A stretch of 64,000 nucleotides of DNA, taken from positions 1 through 64,000 of the forward strand of contig NZ_VSEY01000022.1 in NCBI RefSeq assembly GCF_008086045.1, in the 5' to 3' direction. This document shows, one piece after another, positions 51,527 through 59,896 of this stretch (its first letter is position 1; the number at the start of each line of letters is the position of its first letter). The position numbers were made by a program, and so were the translations under genes. The stretch comes from Nonomuraea sp. PA05 (GTDB lineage: Bacteria > Actinomycetota > Actinomycetes > Streptosporangiales > Streptosporangiaceae). The notes under the pieces were generated by a model. It saw only the letters and a list, made by a program, of their open reading frames with translations. It was not told where the DNA came from and ran no database searches.

Positions 51527-52906
51527 TCAGGCGCGGGCGACCACACGGCCGTAATGGACGTACTTCGCCAGGCCCGCGTCGTCGCGGCCGATGAAGGCGA
51601 AGACCAAGTGGATGCCTTGGGCCGGTTCGAGCGAGATCAGCGAGTCACCCTCGAAGGCCACGAGCTGAGTGCGCATCGGCTTCCCGCCGATCTCGGCGAT
51701 GACGTCCTTGGGCACCCGGTCGAGCCAGATCGCGCCGTCGGCGTCCTGGCTGACGGTGATGTCGTAGATCGTGTCGGAGTAGCGGCCCAGGTAGGGGGTG
51801 GGGTCGATCGTCCTGGGCTCAGCCGGCGGCACGGGGCGGCCCGGCAGGGTGAGGCCGGTCAGCTCCTTGAGCAGGTGCGCCAGCACGTCGGTGAAGATGC
51901 CGAAGACGTCGCCGCCGTTGGTCAGCAGCGCGATCGCGACGCCGTGCTCGGGCGCGACCCGCAGGAAGGCCGCCTGGCCGATCGTCCCGCCGTCGTGGCC
52001 GACGACGGTGTGCCCGTCGTGCTCCTCGATCTCCCAGCCGAGCCCCCACGCGGTGCCCATGCCGCTGAGCCGGGGCAGCTTCACCTGCGGCTGCCACATG
52101 GCGGCCACGGTGCCGGGCCGCAGCACGGCGGAGCCGTCCGGCGCGGCGCCGTCGGCCAGGTGCATGGCGACGAAGGCGAGCAGGTCGCGCGGGGTCATGG
52201 CGAGCATCGAGCCGGCCGGGGCGTTGGAGCGGGCGAGCGCCCAGACCGGCGCCGCGACCGGCTCGCCGTCCTCGCCCGGAACGTGGCCGACGGCGGCGCG
52301 GTGCAGGATCGCCTCGTACGGGCTCGGCGCGACGTGCGTGAGCCCGAGCGGCGCGACCAGCCGCTCGGCCAGCACCTCGTCGAACGGCTTGCCGCGCAGC
52401 ACCTCGACCAGGCGGCCGAGCACCACGAAGCCGGTGTTGTTGTAGGAGAACACCTCGCCCGGCGCGAAGAGCTGCGGGATGTCGTGGATCGAGGCGAGGT
52501 ACTTCTCGATCGCGTCGTCGCCCCGGCCGGTGTCGGTGAAGATGTCGCCCTCGAAGCCCGAGACGTGGCACAGCAACTGCCGGGTGGTGATCGCGGCGGC
52601 CGCGGCCTCGTCGCCGACGCGGAAGCCCGGCAAATACGTCCGCAGCGGCGCGTCGAGGTCGACCAGGCCCTCGTCGGCGAGCTGCATGACCAGCGCGCTG
52701 GTCCACAACTTCGTGATCGAGCCGATCTGGAAGAGCGAGCCGGTGGTCGCCTCCACGCCGGTGGCCCTGCTCAGGACGCCGCCGGCGGCGGTGAGCACCT
52801 GGCCCTGGGTGAGCACGGCGACCGAGGCGCCCGGCACCCCGCGCTCGGCCACGATCTGGGCGAAGTGGTCATCGAGCCAGCTCTGCACATCTTCCGGCGA
52901 CATCAT
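51527..52906 (-). CDS. serine hydrolase, class C beta-lactamase/D-aminopeptidase family
   Basis: A 459-residue protein related to the hydrolase at 45 kb. SxxK is in IGSITKLWTS near residue 66, YxN is YNNTGF near 155, and GHDGGTIGQAAF stands in the third-motif position. The C-terminal domain is alike. No signal peptide, so it acts in the cytoplasm on imported material. Two ATGs in a row leave the first codon uncertain. It is the first gene of the leftward set, and its promoter should lie in the bases just upstream, next to the recombinase-like remnant. Confidence 0.87.
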   Translation of the reverse strand: MMSPEDVQSWLDDHFAQIVAERGVPGASVAVLTQGQVLTAAGGVLSRATGVEATTGSLFQIGSITKLWTSALVMQLADEGLVDLDAPLRTYLPGFRVGDEAAAAAITTRQLLCHVSGFEGDIFTDTGRGDDAIEKYLASIHDIPQLFAPGEVFSYNNTGFVVLGRLVEVLRGKPFDEVLAERLVAPLGLTHVAPSPYEAILHRAAVGHVPGEDGEPVAAPVWALARSNAPAGSMLAMTPRDLLAFVAMHLADGAAPDGSAVLRPGTVAAMWQPQVKLPRLSGMGTAWGLGWEIEEHDGHTVVGHDGGTIGQAAFLRVAPEHGVAIALLTNGGDVFGIFTDVLAHLLKELTGLTLPGRPVPPAEPRTIDPTPYLGRYSDTIYDITVSQDADGAIWLDRVPKDVIAEIGGKPMRTQLVAFEGDSLISLEPAQGIHLVFAFIGRDDAGLAKYVHYGRVVARA

Positions 52907-53099
52907 GCGGCTGAGGCTAGAAGGCGACCCCCGTCGCCGTACTCAGCCGATCGGACAACTCGGCCTGACCGGGTTTGTCCGATCCGACAAGACCCTCGCC
53001 GGCCGGGTCGCGTGGCTCTGAAGACCCTTGGGTTCATGGCTGAGGACAGTTCGCGGCTCGGCTGCCGGTCCGGGAACCATGGCCGTTGCTTCGCATCGT

Positions 53100-53317
53100 C
53101 GGCTCCTGCGTCCAGCTCGGCGATGCTGGTGTCGTGGTCGCGGAGCATGCGCATGACGGGTGGCCGGGGTGATTACCAGGAGGGAGGCGATCTCGCGCAG
53201 GCTGAGGTCCTGGTCGCGCATCTCCCGGGCCAGGGTGACGGCTCGCTTGAGTTCGGGGCGCCGCGTGGCGCGGGCGTAGCCGATCTTGGCGTGTCCGGAC
53301 GTCTGGGTGCCGGTGGC
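53100..53317 (-). pseudogene. frameshifted HTH/recombinase-like remnant
   Basis: On the minus strand a frame reads KIGYARATRRPELKRAVTLA, then REMRDQDLSLREIASLLVIT and PAT. A one-base slip then continues as VMRMLRDHDTSIAELDAG. Together they look like the C-terminal HTH part of a recombinase or similar DNA-binding protein. The start is missing and the frame is broken. The rest of the stretch from 52907 to 53636 has no gene. It marks the left side of the arsenic island. Confidence 0.5.
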
Positions 53318-53636
53318 GGGGCAAGCGTTCTGCGCGCGTCCACCGGAGATGGCAGGCCGTTCTCACGCCCAAGCCTGAGCTTACTTTGTAAAGGCGCCAG
53401 GATGGGCGTGCCATCCGGGTTCAGCTCCCGGCCAACCGCGTCGAGCCCGCTGGAACACCGACGGTCGGCGACCGCCCTGCCGAGATCCCTGACCACATCG
53501 ACGCAACGACGGGGCAGCGCTCGGACCCTGAGGTTCATTGCCTGCCTCGGTGGCCAGTGTTTACCGAATTCTGGCCGACGACAGCGCGATTCCTCGATCC
53601 CCTGTGGCGATCGCCGGGGTTCCGCTCTCAACATGT

Positions 53637-53652
53637 ATCGACTATCGTCGAT
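53637..53652 (+). promoter_or_regulatory. ArsR-type operator
   Basis: ATCGAC, TATC, GTCGAT is a perfect palindrome ending five bases before the start codon of the ArsR gene. A bound repressor would block transcription start. Confidence 0.65.
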
Positions 53653-53657
53653 TAACG

Positions 53658-53993
53658 ATGAATGAGGAGAAGGGGCCGCTGCCGCGTGCGGAGGCCGAAG
53701 AATACGCGAGCTGGTTCAAGGCGCTGGCCGACGCCACCCGCATCCAGATCGTGTCGCTGCTGGCCCGGCGGCGCACGCCGATGAGCGTGGGCGAGATCGT
53801 GACCGCCTCCGGGGTGGGCCAGTCCACCGTCTCGCACCACCTGAAGATCCTGGCCGAGGTGCGGTTCGTGCTGGTCGAGAAGCAGGGCACCTCCAGCCTG
53901 TACCGGATCAACGAGAGCTGTGTGGGCTGTTTCCCGACCGCCGCTGACGTCGTCATGGGCAACCCTGTCCCGGCCGCGCCCACCTGCGAATGA
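53658..53993 (+). CDS. arsR: ArsR-family repressor
   Basis: A 111-residue winged-helix protein: ADATRIQIVSLLARRRTPMS, GVGQSTVSHHLKILAEVRFV and LVEKQGTSSLYRINESCVGC. It lacks the classical ELCVCDL site in the recognition region; instead cysteines sit in CVGC at residues about 95-98 and near the C-terminus (PTCE). C-terminal cysteines are used for sensing in some ArsR types, including methylarsenite sensors. The gene stands 12 bases before the methyltransferase fusion, which it should control. Confidence 0.88.
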   Translation: MNEEKGPLPRAEAEEYASWFKALADATRIQIVSLLARRRTPMSVGEIVTASGVGQSTVSHHLKILAEVRFVLVEKQGTSSLYRINESCVGCFPTAADVVMGNPVPAAPTCE

Positions 53994-54005
53994 AGGAGCC
54001 TGGTC

Positions 54006-55226
54006 ATGGCGCACGATGAGATCGTCGACCACTACTCCGCCCTGGCCCGCGCCGCGGACGCCGGCCGGACGGTCACCGACTGCGGGCAGGACGCGTTCGA
54101 GCAGGGCCGTTTTGGCGCGGCCGGCTACGACGACCTGGCTGTGCTACCCGAGGGGGCGGTGCGGGCCAGCCTGGGCTGCGGCAATCCGGTGGCCGTCGCC
54201 GAGCTGCAGCGCGGCGAGACGGTGCTCGACCTCGGCTCGGGCGGCGGCATCGACGTGCTGCTGTCGGCGCGCCGCGTCGGCCCCGAGGGCCGGGTCTACG
54301 GGGTGGACGCCAGCACGGACATGCTCGCCCTGGCCCGGCGCAACGCCGAACAGGCCGGTGCGGCCGGCGTGGAGTTCCTGCACGGCACGATCGAGCAGGT
54401 GCCACTGCCGGACCGGGTGGTGGACGTGATCATCTCCAACTGTGTGATCAACCTGTCCGGCGACAAGGCGACCGTGCTGGCCGAGGCGTTCCGGGTACTG
54501 CGGCCCGGCGGCCGGTTCGGCGTCAGCGACGTCGTCGCCGCGCACGTCCTGGATGAGCAGGCGCGGCAGCGGGCCGAGCAGCGCATCGGCTGCGCGGCCG
54601 GATCGCTCACCGTGCGGGAGTATCGGGACCTGCTGGCCGCGTCGGGGTTCGTTCAGATCGCCATCATGTTGAGCGCCGATCACGGCGACGGGGTGCACTC
54701 GGCCATCGTCCGGGCCGTCAAGCCCGCCATCGGGCCCGGCCTGGAGATCCGGCCGATGCGCGAGGGCGACGCCGAGCAGGTGCTGGCCATCTACCAGGCC
54801 GGGCTGGACACCGGCCAGGCCGGCTTCGAGACCACCGCGCCCAGCTGGGAGGGCTTCACCGCGAGCCGGTTGCCGCGCCTGCGGTACGTCGCCGTGGACG
54901 GCGACCGCGGCGAGGTGCTCGGCTGGGTGGCGGCTTCGGCGGTGTCGTCCCGCCCGGTGTATGCGGGCGTGGTCGAGCACAGCATCTACGTCCACCCCGG
55001 CTGCCAGGCCCACGGCATCGGCCGGGCGCTGCTGGCGGCGTTCATCGCCGCCGCCGAGGACGCCGGCGTATGGACGATCCAGTCCGGCGTCTTTCCCGAG
55101 AATGCCGCCAGCCTGTCCCTGCACCAGGCGCTCGGTTTCCGGGTGGTCGGCACGCGCGAGCGCATCGGACGCCACCGCGACGTCTGGCGTGACGTGCTGC
55201 TGATCGAACGTCGCAGCGATGTCTGA
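54006..55226 (+). CDS. arsenite methyltransferase fused to ArsN1-type N-acetyltransferase
   Basis: A 406-residue two-domain protein. Residues 1-235 are ArsM: SAM site LDLGSGGGIDVLLSA, and cysteines in TDCGQD (about 26), LGCGNP (58), SNCVINLSGDK (about 144) and RIGCAAG (about 198), matching the As(III)-binding set of the family. Residues 245-406 are a GNAT of the phosphinothricin-acetyltransferase/ArsN1 type (IRPMREGDAEQVLAIYQAGL, HSIYVHPGCQAHGIGRALL, NAASLSLHQALGFRVVGT). ArsN1 acetylates the amino group of arsinothricin. In most genomes the two are separate. It lies 12 bases after an arsR, with AAGGAG before its ATG. Confidence 0.9.
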   Translation: MAHDEIVDHYSALARAADAGRTVTDCGQDAFEQGRFGAAGYDDLAVLPEGAVRASLGCGNPVAVAELQRGETVLDLGSGGGIDVLLSARRVGPEGRVYGVDASTDMLALARRNAEQAGAAGVEFLHGTIEQVPLPDRVVDVIISNCVINLSGDKATVLAEAFRVLRPGGRFGVSDVVAAHVLDEQARQRAEQRIGCAAGSLTVREYRDLLAASGFVQIAIMLSADHGDGVHSAIVRAVKPAIGPGLEIRPMREGDAEQVLAIYQAGLDTGQAGFETTAPSWEGFTASRLPRLRYVAVDGDRGEVLGWVAASAVSSRPVYAGVVEHSIYVHPGCQAHGIGRALLAAFIAAAEDAGVWTIQSGVFPENAASLSLHQALGFRVVGTRERIGRHRDVWRDVLLIERRSDV

Positions 55227-55775
55227 CCGTCGATCAGCAGCACGCCCTGGTCACCGCAGCCCGCACCATCGCCGCCGAGTTCGCCGGCACCTTCGGCACC
55301 TTCGGCACCTTCGGCACCGAGACCATCGAGCGGTTCTTGCACACCAGCTACGACCAGTTCGCCGGCCGCGCCGTCATCGCCAGCTACCTGCCGCTGCTGG
55401 CCGAGCGGTTCGCCCGCCAGCGGCTGCGCGCTGGCCCGCACCGAGGGCAAGGACGCCAGTGCCCTCGGCTGGTCCGGCGGCACCGAGCCCGGCGAGCTGA
55501 TCAACGCGGCCGTCGTGGAGGCGATGCACGAGCGCGGCATCGGCGTCACCGGCGAGTTCCCCAAGCCCTGGACCAGCGAGATCGTCCAGGCTGCCGACGT
55601 GGTGGTCACCATGGGCCGCGGTGATGTCTGCCCGGTCCACCCGGGCAAGCGCTACCTGGACTGGGACCTGGACGCCCCCGACGGCAAGACGATCGAGCAG
55701 ATCCGCCCGACCCGCGACGATATCGAACGCCGGGTCCGCGCCCTGCTGGCCGACCTCGGCGTCCCGGAAGGCTGA
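55219..55775 (+). pseudogene. broken arsenate reductase with three-helix N-terminal domain
   Basis: The region encodes the pieces of an actinobacterial ArsC with a three-helix dimerisation domain: AARTIAAEFAG and TIERFLHTSYDQFAGRA, then AERFARQRLR. A two-base frame slip leads to ALARTEGKD. The segment that should follow, with the catalytic CVHNAGRSQ loop, is absent, and the text resumes at GGTEPGELINAAVVEAMHER and ends in TMGRGDVCPVHPGKRYLDWD. The first cysteine of TMGCGDACP is also lost (GR). There is a 9-bp triplication (ggcaccttc x3) at about 55290. No good start codon. Inactive. Confidence 0.8.
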
Positions 55776-55808
55776 GAACAGGCTCACGTACCCAGCAGGA
55801 AGAGACGT

Positions 55809-55824
55809 ATGTCAATATAGACAT
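55809..55824 (+). promoter_or_regulatory. ArsR-type operator
   Basis: ATGTC, AATATA, GACAT forms a 16-bp dyad in an AT-rich patch upstream of the second arsR. The element ATGTCAA recurs before two other operons of the island. Confidence 0.65.
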
Positions 55825-55863
55825 GCACCTATTTCGATGAGCATCTATACGGAAGGGCAGTGG

Positions 55864-56250
55864 ATGGAACTGCTAGAGATTCTGGAGTGCAGCCCGCCGC
55901 TGACCCGTGAGCCGCTGGACGCCGGGCAGGCGGCCGGGGTGGCGCGCGTGTTCAAGGCGCTGGGCGACCCGGTACGGCTGCGCATCCTGTCGATCGTGGC
56001 CAGCCGTGCCGGCGGCGAGGTGTGCGTGTGCGACATCACCGACGCCTTCGAGCTGTCCCAGCCGACCATCAGCCACCACTTGAAGGTGCTCAAGGAGGTC
56101 GGCCTGCTGACCTCCGAGCGACGCGCCTCCTGGGTGTACTACCGGCTGGTGCCCGAGACGCTGGGCGAACTGTCGGCGCTGCTGACCCTGCCCACCAGCG
56201 GGCCTGCCGACGGGTCCGCCCGCGTGACGGCCGCTGCGGCGGCACAGTGA
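55864..56250 (+). CDS. arsR: ArsR-family arsenite-responsive repressor
   Basis: A 128-residue ArsR with the classical metalloid site EVCVCDIT near residue 57 in front of the recognition helix (ELSQPTISHHLKVLKEVGLL). Further cysteine in LECSP. ATG 55864 is preferred over an ATG at 55837 because GGAAGGG lies just upstream of it and the family begins with MELLEILE. The stop overlaps the next ATG (TGATG), so it is coupled to the ACR3 gene. Confidence 0.92.
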   Translation: MELLEILECSPPLTREPLDAGQAAGVARVFKALGDPVRLRILSIVASRAGGEVCVCDITDAFELSQPTISHHLKVLKEVGLLTSERRASWVYYRLVPETLGELSALLTLPTSGPADGSARVTAAAAAQ

Positions 56251-57371
56251 TGTCGGCTCAACCTGCACAGGCCACCGCGCCACCCGCCGGGGTAATCGGC
56301 GCTCTGTCGATGCTGGATCGGTTCCTGCCGGTGTGGATCATCGCCGCCATGGGTGCAGGGCTGCTGCTCGGCCGGCTGGTGCCCGGCCTGGACACCGCGC
56401 TGGACGCCGTCAAGATCGGCGAGATCTCGCTGCCGATCGCGCTCGGCCTGCTGCTGATGATGTACCCGGTGCTGGCCAAGGTCCGCTACGACCGGCTCGG
56501 CACCGTCACCGGCGACCGCCGCCTGCTGATCTCCTCCCTGCTGCTCAACTGGGTGCTCGGCCCGGCCCTGATGTTCGCCCTGGCCTGGATCTTCCTGCCC
56601 GACCTGCCCGAGTACCGCACCGGCCTGATCATCGTCGGGCTGGCCCGCTGCATCGCCATGGTGCTCATCTGGAACGACCTGGCCTGCGGCAACCGCGAGG
56701 CCGCCGCCGTCCTGGTCGCGCTCAACTCCCTCTTCCAGGTGATCGCCTTCGGTGCGCTGGGCTGGTTCTACCTGCAGGTGCTGCCCGGCTGGCTCGGCCT
56801 CCCCCAAGCCGCGCTGCAGGTCTCAGCCTTCGACATCGCCTTCTACGTGCTCATCTTCCTCGGCATCCCCCTGCTCGCGGGCTACGCCTCACGCAAGCTC
56901 GGCGAACGCGCCCGCGGTCGCGACTGGTACGAGCAGCGCTTCCTGCCGCGCATCGGCCCGATCGCCCTGTACGGGCTGCTGTTCACCATCGTCATCCTGT
57001 TCGCCCTGCAAGGCCACACCATCACTTCCCAGCCCGGCGACGTGGCCCGCATCGCGCTGCCGCTGCTGGCCTACTTCGCCCTCATGTGGGGCGGCGGCTT
57101 CGCGGTCGGCAAGGTGATCGGCCTGCCGTACGACAAGACGACCACGCTCGCCTTCACCGCCGCCGGCAACAACTTCGAGCTGGCCATCGCCGTGGCGGTC
57201 GGGGTCTTCGGCGTCACCTCCGGCCAGGCCCTGGCCGGTGTGGTGGGCCCGCTCATCGAGGTCCCCGTCCTGGTCGCCCTGGTCTACGTCAGCCTGGCCG
57301 GCCGCCGCCTGTTCCGCACCGCAGAGGAGCCCGCCCGTGCCTGCGAGCGCCCCCGAGACCGCCACCGGTAA
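56250..57371 (+). CDS. acr3: ACR3-family arsenite efflux permease
   Basis: A 373-residue membrane protein with ten predicted helices. Family marks: ARCIAMVLIWNDLACG (near residue 130, with the essential cysteine) and FTAAGNNFELAIAVAVGVFG near residue 300, with Glu in the conserved place. It exports As(OH)3 using the proton gradient. It is coupled at both ends: one base overlap with arsR and 35 bases overlap with arsC. Confidence 0.95.
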   Translation: MSAQPAQATAPPAGVIGALSMLDRFLPVWIIAAMGAGLLLGRLVPGLDTALDAVKIGEISLPIALGLLLMMYPVLAKVRYDRLGTVTGDRRLLISSLLLNWVLGPALMFALAWIFLPDLPEYRTGLIIVGLARCIAMVLIWNDLACGNREAAAVLVALNSLFQVIAFGALGWFYLQVLPGWLGLPQAALQVSAFDIAFYVLIFLGIPLLAGYASRKLGERARGRDWYEQRFLPRIGPIALYGLLFTIVILFALQGHTITSQPGDVARIALPLLAYFALMWGGGFAVGKVIGLPYDKTTTLAFTAAGNNFELAIAVAVGVFGVTSGQALAGVVGPLIEVPVLVALVYVSLAGRRLFRTAEEPARACERPRDRHR

Positions 57372-57765
57372 GCCGTCGGTCCTGTTCGTCTGCGTGCACA
57401 ACGCCGGCCGCTCCCAGATGGCCGCCGGCTGGCTCACCCACCTGGCCGCGGGCCGGATCGAGGTCCGCTCCGCCGGGTCCGCGCCCGCCGACCAGATCAA
57501 CCCGGTCGCGGTCGAGGCGATGGCCGAGGTGGGCATCGACATCACCGGCGAGCGGCCCAAGGTGCTCACCATGGACGCGGTCGAGGCCTCCGACGCCGTG
57601 ATCACCATGGGCTGCGGCGACGCCTGCCCGATCTTCCCCGGCAAGCGGTATGAGGACTGGACGCTCGAGGACCCGGCCGGGCAGGGAATCGAGGCCGTGC
57701 GGGCGATCCGGGACGAGATCAAGGGACGCGTCGGCAAGCTGATCGCCGAACTGCTGCCCGCCTGA
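57337..57765 (+). CDS. arsC: arsenate reductase, LMW-phosphatase family
   Basis: A 142-residue enzyme. The P-loop VLFVCVHNAGRSQMAAGW supplies the nucleophilic Cys and anion-binding Arg, and TMGCGDACPIFPGKRYEDW carries the two resolving cysteines and the catalytic Asp follows. It reduces arsenate to arsenite with thioredoxin or mycothiol, feeding ACR3. The GTG start inside the end of the ACR3 gene has GAGGAG at the right distance. It shows what is missing in the broken copy upstream. Confidence 0.95.
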   Translation: MPASAPETATGKPSVLFVCVHNAGRSQMAAGWLTHLAAGRIEVRSAGSAPADQINPVAVEAMAEVGIDITGERPKVLTMDAVEASDAVITMGCGDACPIFPGKRYEDWTLEDPAGQGIEAVRAIRDEIKGRVGKLIAELLPA

Positions 57766-57843
57766 CGGCACGTCTCGCCCACCGGCCGCGGGACCGGAGG
57801 AAACACCTGGCCCTGCGGCCGGGCAGCCGCGTAGCGTCGCGAG

Positions 57844-58110
57844 GTGGACACTACGAACAGCGGGATCAGCGCGGGCGGGTTGACCACGCTGGGCGCCGAG
57901 CTGGCGCAGCTGGTGTGGAGCGGCTGCAGCGCGCCGGCCCACGGCACGCTGGCGATGCTGGACAGGCAGATCGTGGCCCGCAACCAGGAGGTGGCGCTGG
58001 TGCGCGTCACCGGGTCGATCAGCGGCCTGTGCTGGTGCACCGTCGCAGCGGTGCCGATGGTGCAGCAGGGGTTCGAGCTGTTGCAGGCACGCAGCATCTC
58101 CTACCGCTGA
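57844..58110 (+). CDS. hypothetical protein downstream of arsC
   Basis: An 88-residue protein from a GTG start. It has three cysteines (WSGCSAPAH, LCWC), a short hydrophobic region and no recognised domain. Third positions are G/C-rich. It follows arsC after 78 bases and may belong to the same transcript. It could be an arsenic-related small protein or a chance frame. Confidence 0.35.
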   Translation: MDTTNSGISAGGLTTLGAELAQLVWSGCSAPAHGTLAMLDRQIVARNQEVALVRVTGSISGLCWCTVAAVPMVQQGFELLQARSISYR

Positions 58111-58788
58111 CCATTCCTGCGTGTCGTCCGGGACCGCCGCAGCGCTGGAGGGGTGTCGGCGTCCTGCACACGCTGAGGCTGGCCGGCGTACGCGCCTCAC
58201 GCGGCGTGGACGGCCCCGGAACCTGGCTGGCCGGCCACGACCGGAGCGGTCTGCTGCAGCGGCACTTCCTGGTCAACGCCGGCGACCATGACACCTTCCG
58301 CCTGAATGTGGACCTGGACGACCTGACCGGCGAGACACCCGCCGATGTGCTGCCGGCGATGCGTCTGCTGGCGGACTTCGTCCCGGAGAACACACCCGTG
58401 CTGACGGCCCGGTCCACGCTCCTCGCTGGCAGCCCGAGGAGACCGAGCCGGCGCCGCACGCCCGCGCCGGCAGATCCGCATCCTGGAGGCGCTACAGGTG
58501 ATCCAGGCCCACAGCTGTCAGCGCATCGTCATCCCAGAACCGGGCCGCACCTCAAGTGAAGAACTCCGGCAGCTCGCGCATCTGGCCCGGCTGCCGCGGG
58601 GCCCTCGCACCGAGGCGACCTGGACGTATGCGAACTTCCCGATGTCCGCCGGCGGCGAGTTCCCGGTCGCCGTCATGCACGAGCTGCATGCGCAGGTGGG
58701 CGGCCGCCAGATCCCCTTGACCATGTACCGATGCGTGACCTACCTCGCCGCGCGGATGGCCGACCCCGCCGAAGCGGCGGCGGCCAGG
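58111..58788 (+). other. decayed coding region
   Basis: About 680 bases where stretches read like protein in changing plus-strand frames: first AGDHDTFRLNVDLDDLTGET and ADVLPAMRLLADFVPENTPV, later a frame with ILEALQVIQAHSCQRIVIPE. No single frame, start or family emerges. I take it as one or two broken genes of the island. Confidence 0.4.
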
Positions 58789-59172
58789 TCAGGCGTGGGC
58801 GGGTGCGGCCATCGGGGTGAACAATTCCCCGAGCCGGGCGACCTGGCCAGGGATGATCCAGTAGTAGACCCAGGTGCCGCGCCGCTCGCTGCCGATCAGC
58901 CCGGCGGTGCGCAGCACCTTCAGGTGGTGGCTGATGGTGGGCGCGGTCAACTCGAAGGCGTCGGTCAGATCGCACACGCACGCCTCACCGCCGGCGTGCG
59001 AGCCGATCAGGGACAGCAGCCGCAGCCGCACGGGGTCGGCCACAGCCTTGAGCAGCACGGCCAGCTCGGCGGCGTCGCCTTCGCCGAGCGGCTCGCGGGC
59101 GATCGGCGCGCAGCACGCCCCGCCGCCGGCCTGCGGGCCGGCCTGGGCGAGAGGCAGGGTGGTGGCGGTCAT
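58789..59172 (-). CDS. arsR: ArsR-family arsenite-responsive repressor
   Basis: A 127-residue ArsR with the metalloid site EACVCDLT near residue 62, the recognition helix ELTAPTISHHLKVLRTAGLI, and an N-terminal cysteine pair (GACCAP). ATG 59172 follows GGGAGG. It is the last gene of the leftward set oxidoreductase-MFS-arsR, 20 bases after the MFS gene. Confidence 0.92.
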   Translation of the reverse strand: MTATTLPLAQAGPQAGGGACCAPIAREPLGEGDAAELAVLLKAVADPVRLRLLSLIGSHAGGEACVCDLTDAFELTAPTISHHLKVLRTAGLIGSERRGTWVYYWIIPGQVARLGELFTPMAAPAHA

Positions 59173-59192
59173 GCGGAAGCCTCCCGGTCGCA

Positions 59193-59843
59193 CTACTGGT
59201 TCGATGCCTGTCTAAATGATAGGCGGTGGTAGAGGGTCAGTGACACGGCGGCGATCAGGCAGGCGAGGGTGACGCCGATCATGACCCATCCGTATCCGGC
59301 CGTATGCGCAAGCGCCAGGGCGGCGGCCGGTGCGGCGGCCTTGGCCAGGGTGACGGGCAGGGCCAGGCGGCCGGACAGGCTGGCGTAGGCGGTGGTGCCG
59401 TAACGCTCGGTCAGCAGATGCGGCTTGATGATGGTGCCCACCCCGAAGCCGAGCCCGAACAGCAGCACCGCCCCGACCGCGCCGGCGGCGGACGCTCCGA
59501 TCAGCGGCAGCAGCAGGGCGGCCACGGCCTGCAGGGCGAAGATTACGGCGGCGATCAGCGCGGCGGGCAGGCGGCGCTGCAGCCCGGTGGTGATCAGCCT
59601 GCCGGTGACCGACAGCACCCCGAGCAGTCCGGCCACGCTCGCGGCCGGCAGCGGGGCGTGGCCGAGGTGGATCAGGTAGGTGATGAGCAGGACCGAGATG
59701 GTGGCCACGCCGATCCCGATGGTCTGGGTGACGGCCAGCGCCGCCACCAGCCGCCGATCACTGCCCGAAGGGCTGCCGGGCGGGGCTTGTGGGCCGTTCG
59801 CGCCGCTGCTCGGAGCAGCGGCGCGAGGATCGGCGGCGGGCAT
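59193..59843 (-). CDS. half-size MFS transporter
   Basis: A 216-residue membrane protein with about six helices (LVAALAVTQTIGIGVATISV, LLGVLSVTGRLITT, LFGLGFGVGTIIKPHLLTER, SLTLYHR). This is the length and pattern of the C-terminal half of an MFS carrier; the N-terminal half is missing. The ATG at 59843 follows GAGGAG, so it is expressed as it stands. It may function as a dimer or be a relic. Next to the FAD oxidoreductase and arsR, it may export an arsenic species. Confidence 0.75.
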   Translation of the reverse strand: MPAADPRAAAPSSGANGPQAPPGSPSGSDRRLVAALAVTQTIGIGVATISVLLITYLIHLGHAPLPAASVAGLLGVLSVTGRLITTGLQRRLPAALIAAVIFALQAVAALLLPLIGASAAGAVGAVLLFGLGFGVGTIIKPHLLTERYGTTAYASLSGRLALPVTLAKAAAPAAALALAHTAGYGWVMIGVTLACLIAAVSLTLYHRLSFRQASNQ

Positions 59844-59896
59844 GAGGCTCTCCTCACGCAAATGCGGCAGAGCGGGCAAAGGGGTGCTCGGGCGGG

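Noticed and set aside
55285-55318. 9-bp triplication (ggcaccttc) as a regulatory array
   Set aside because: It lies in frame within the broken arsC and codes for GTF units, so slippage in a dying gene is the simpler view.
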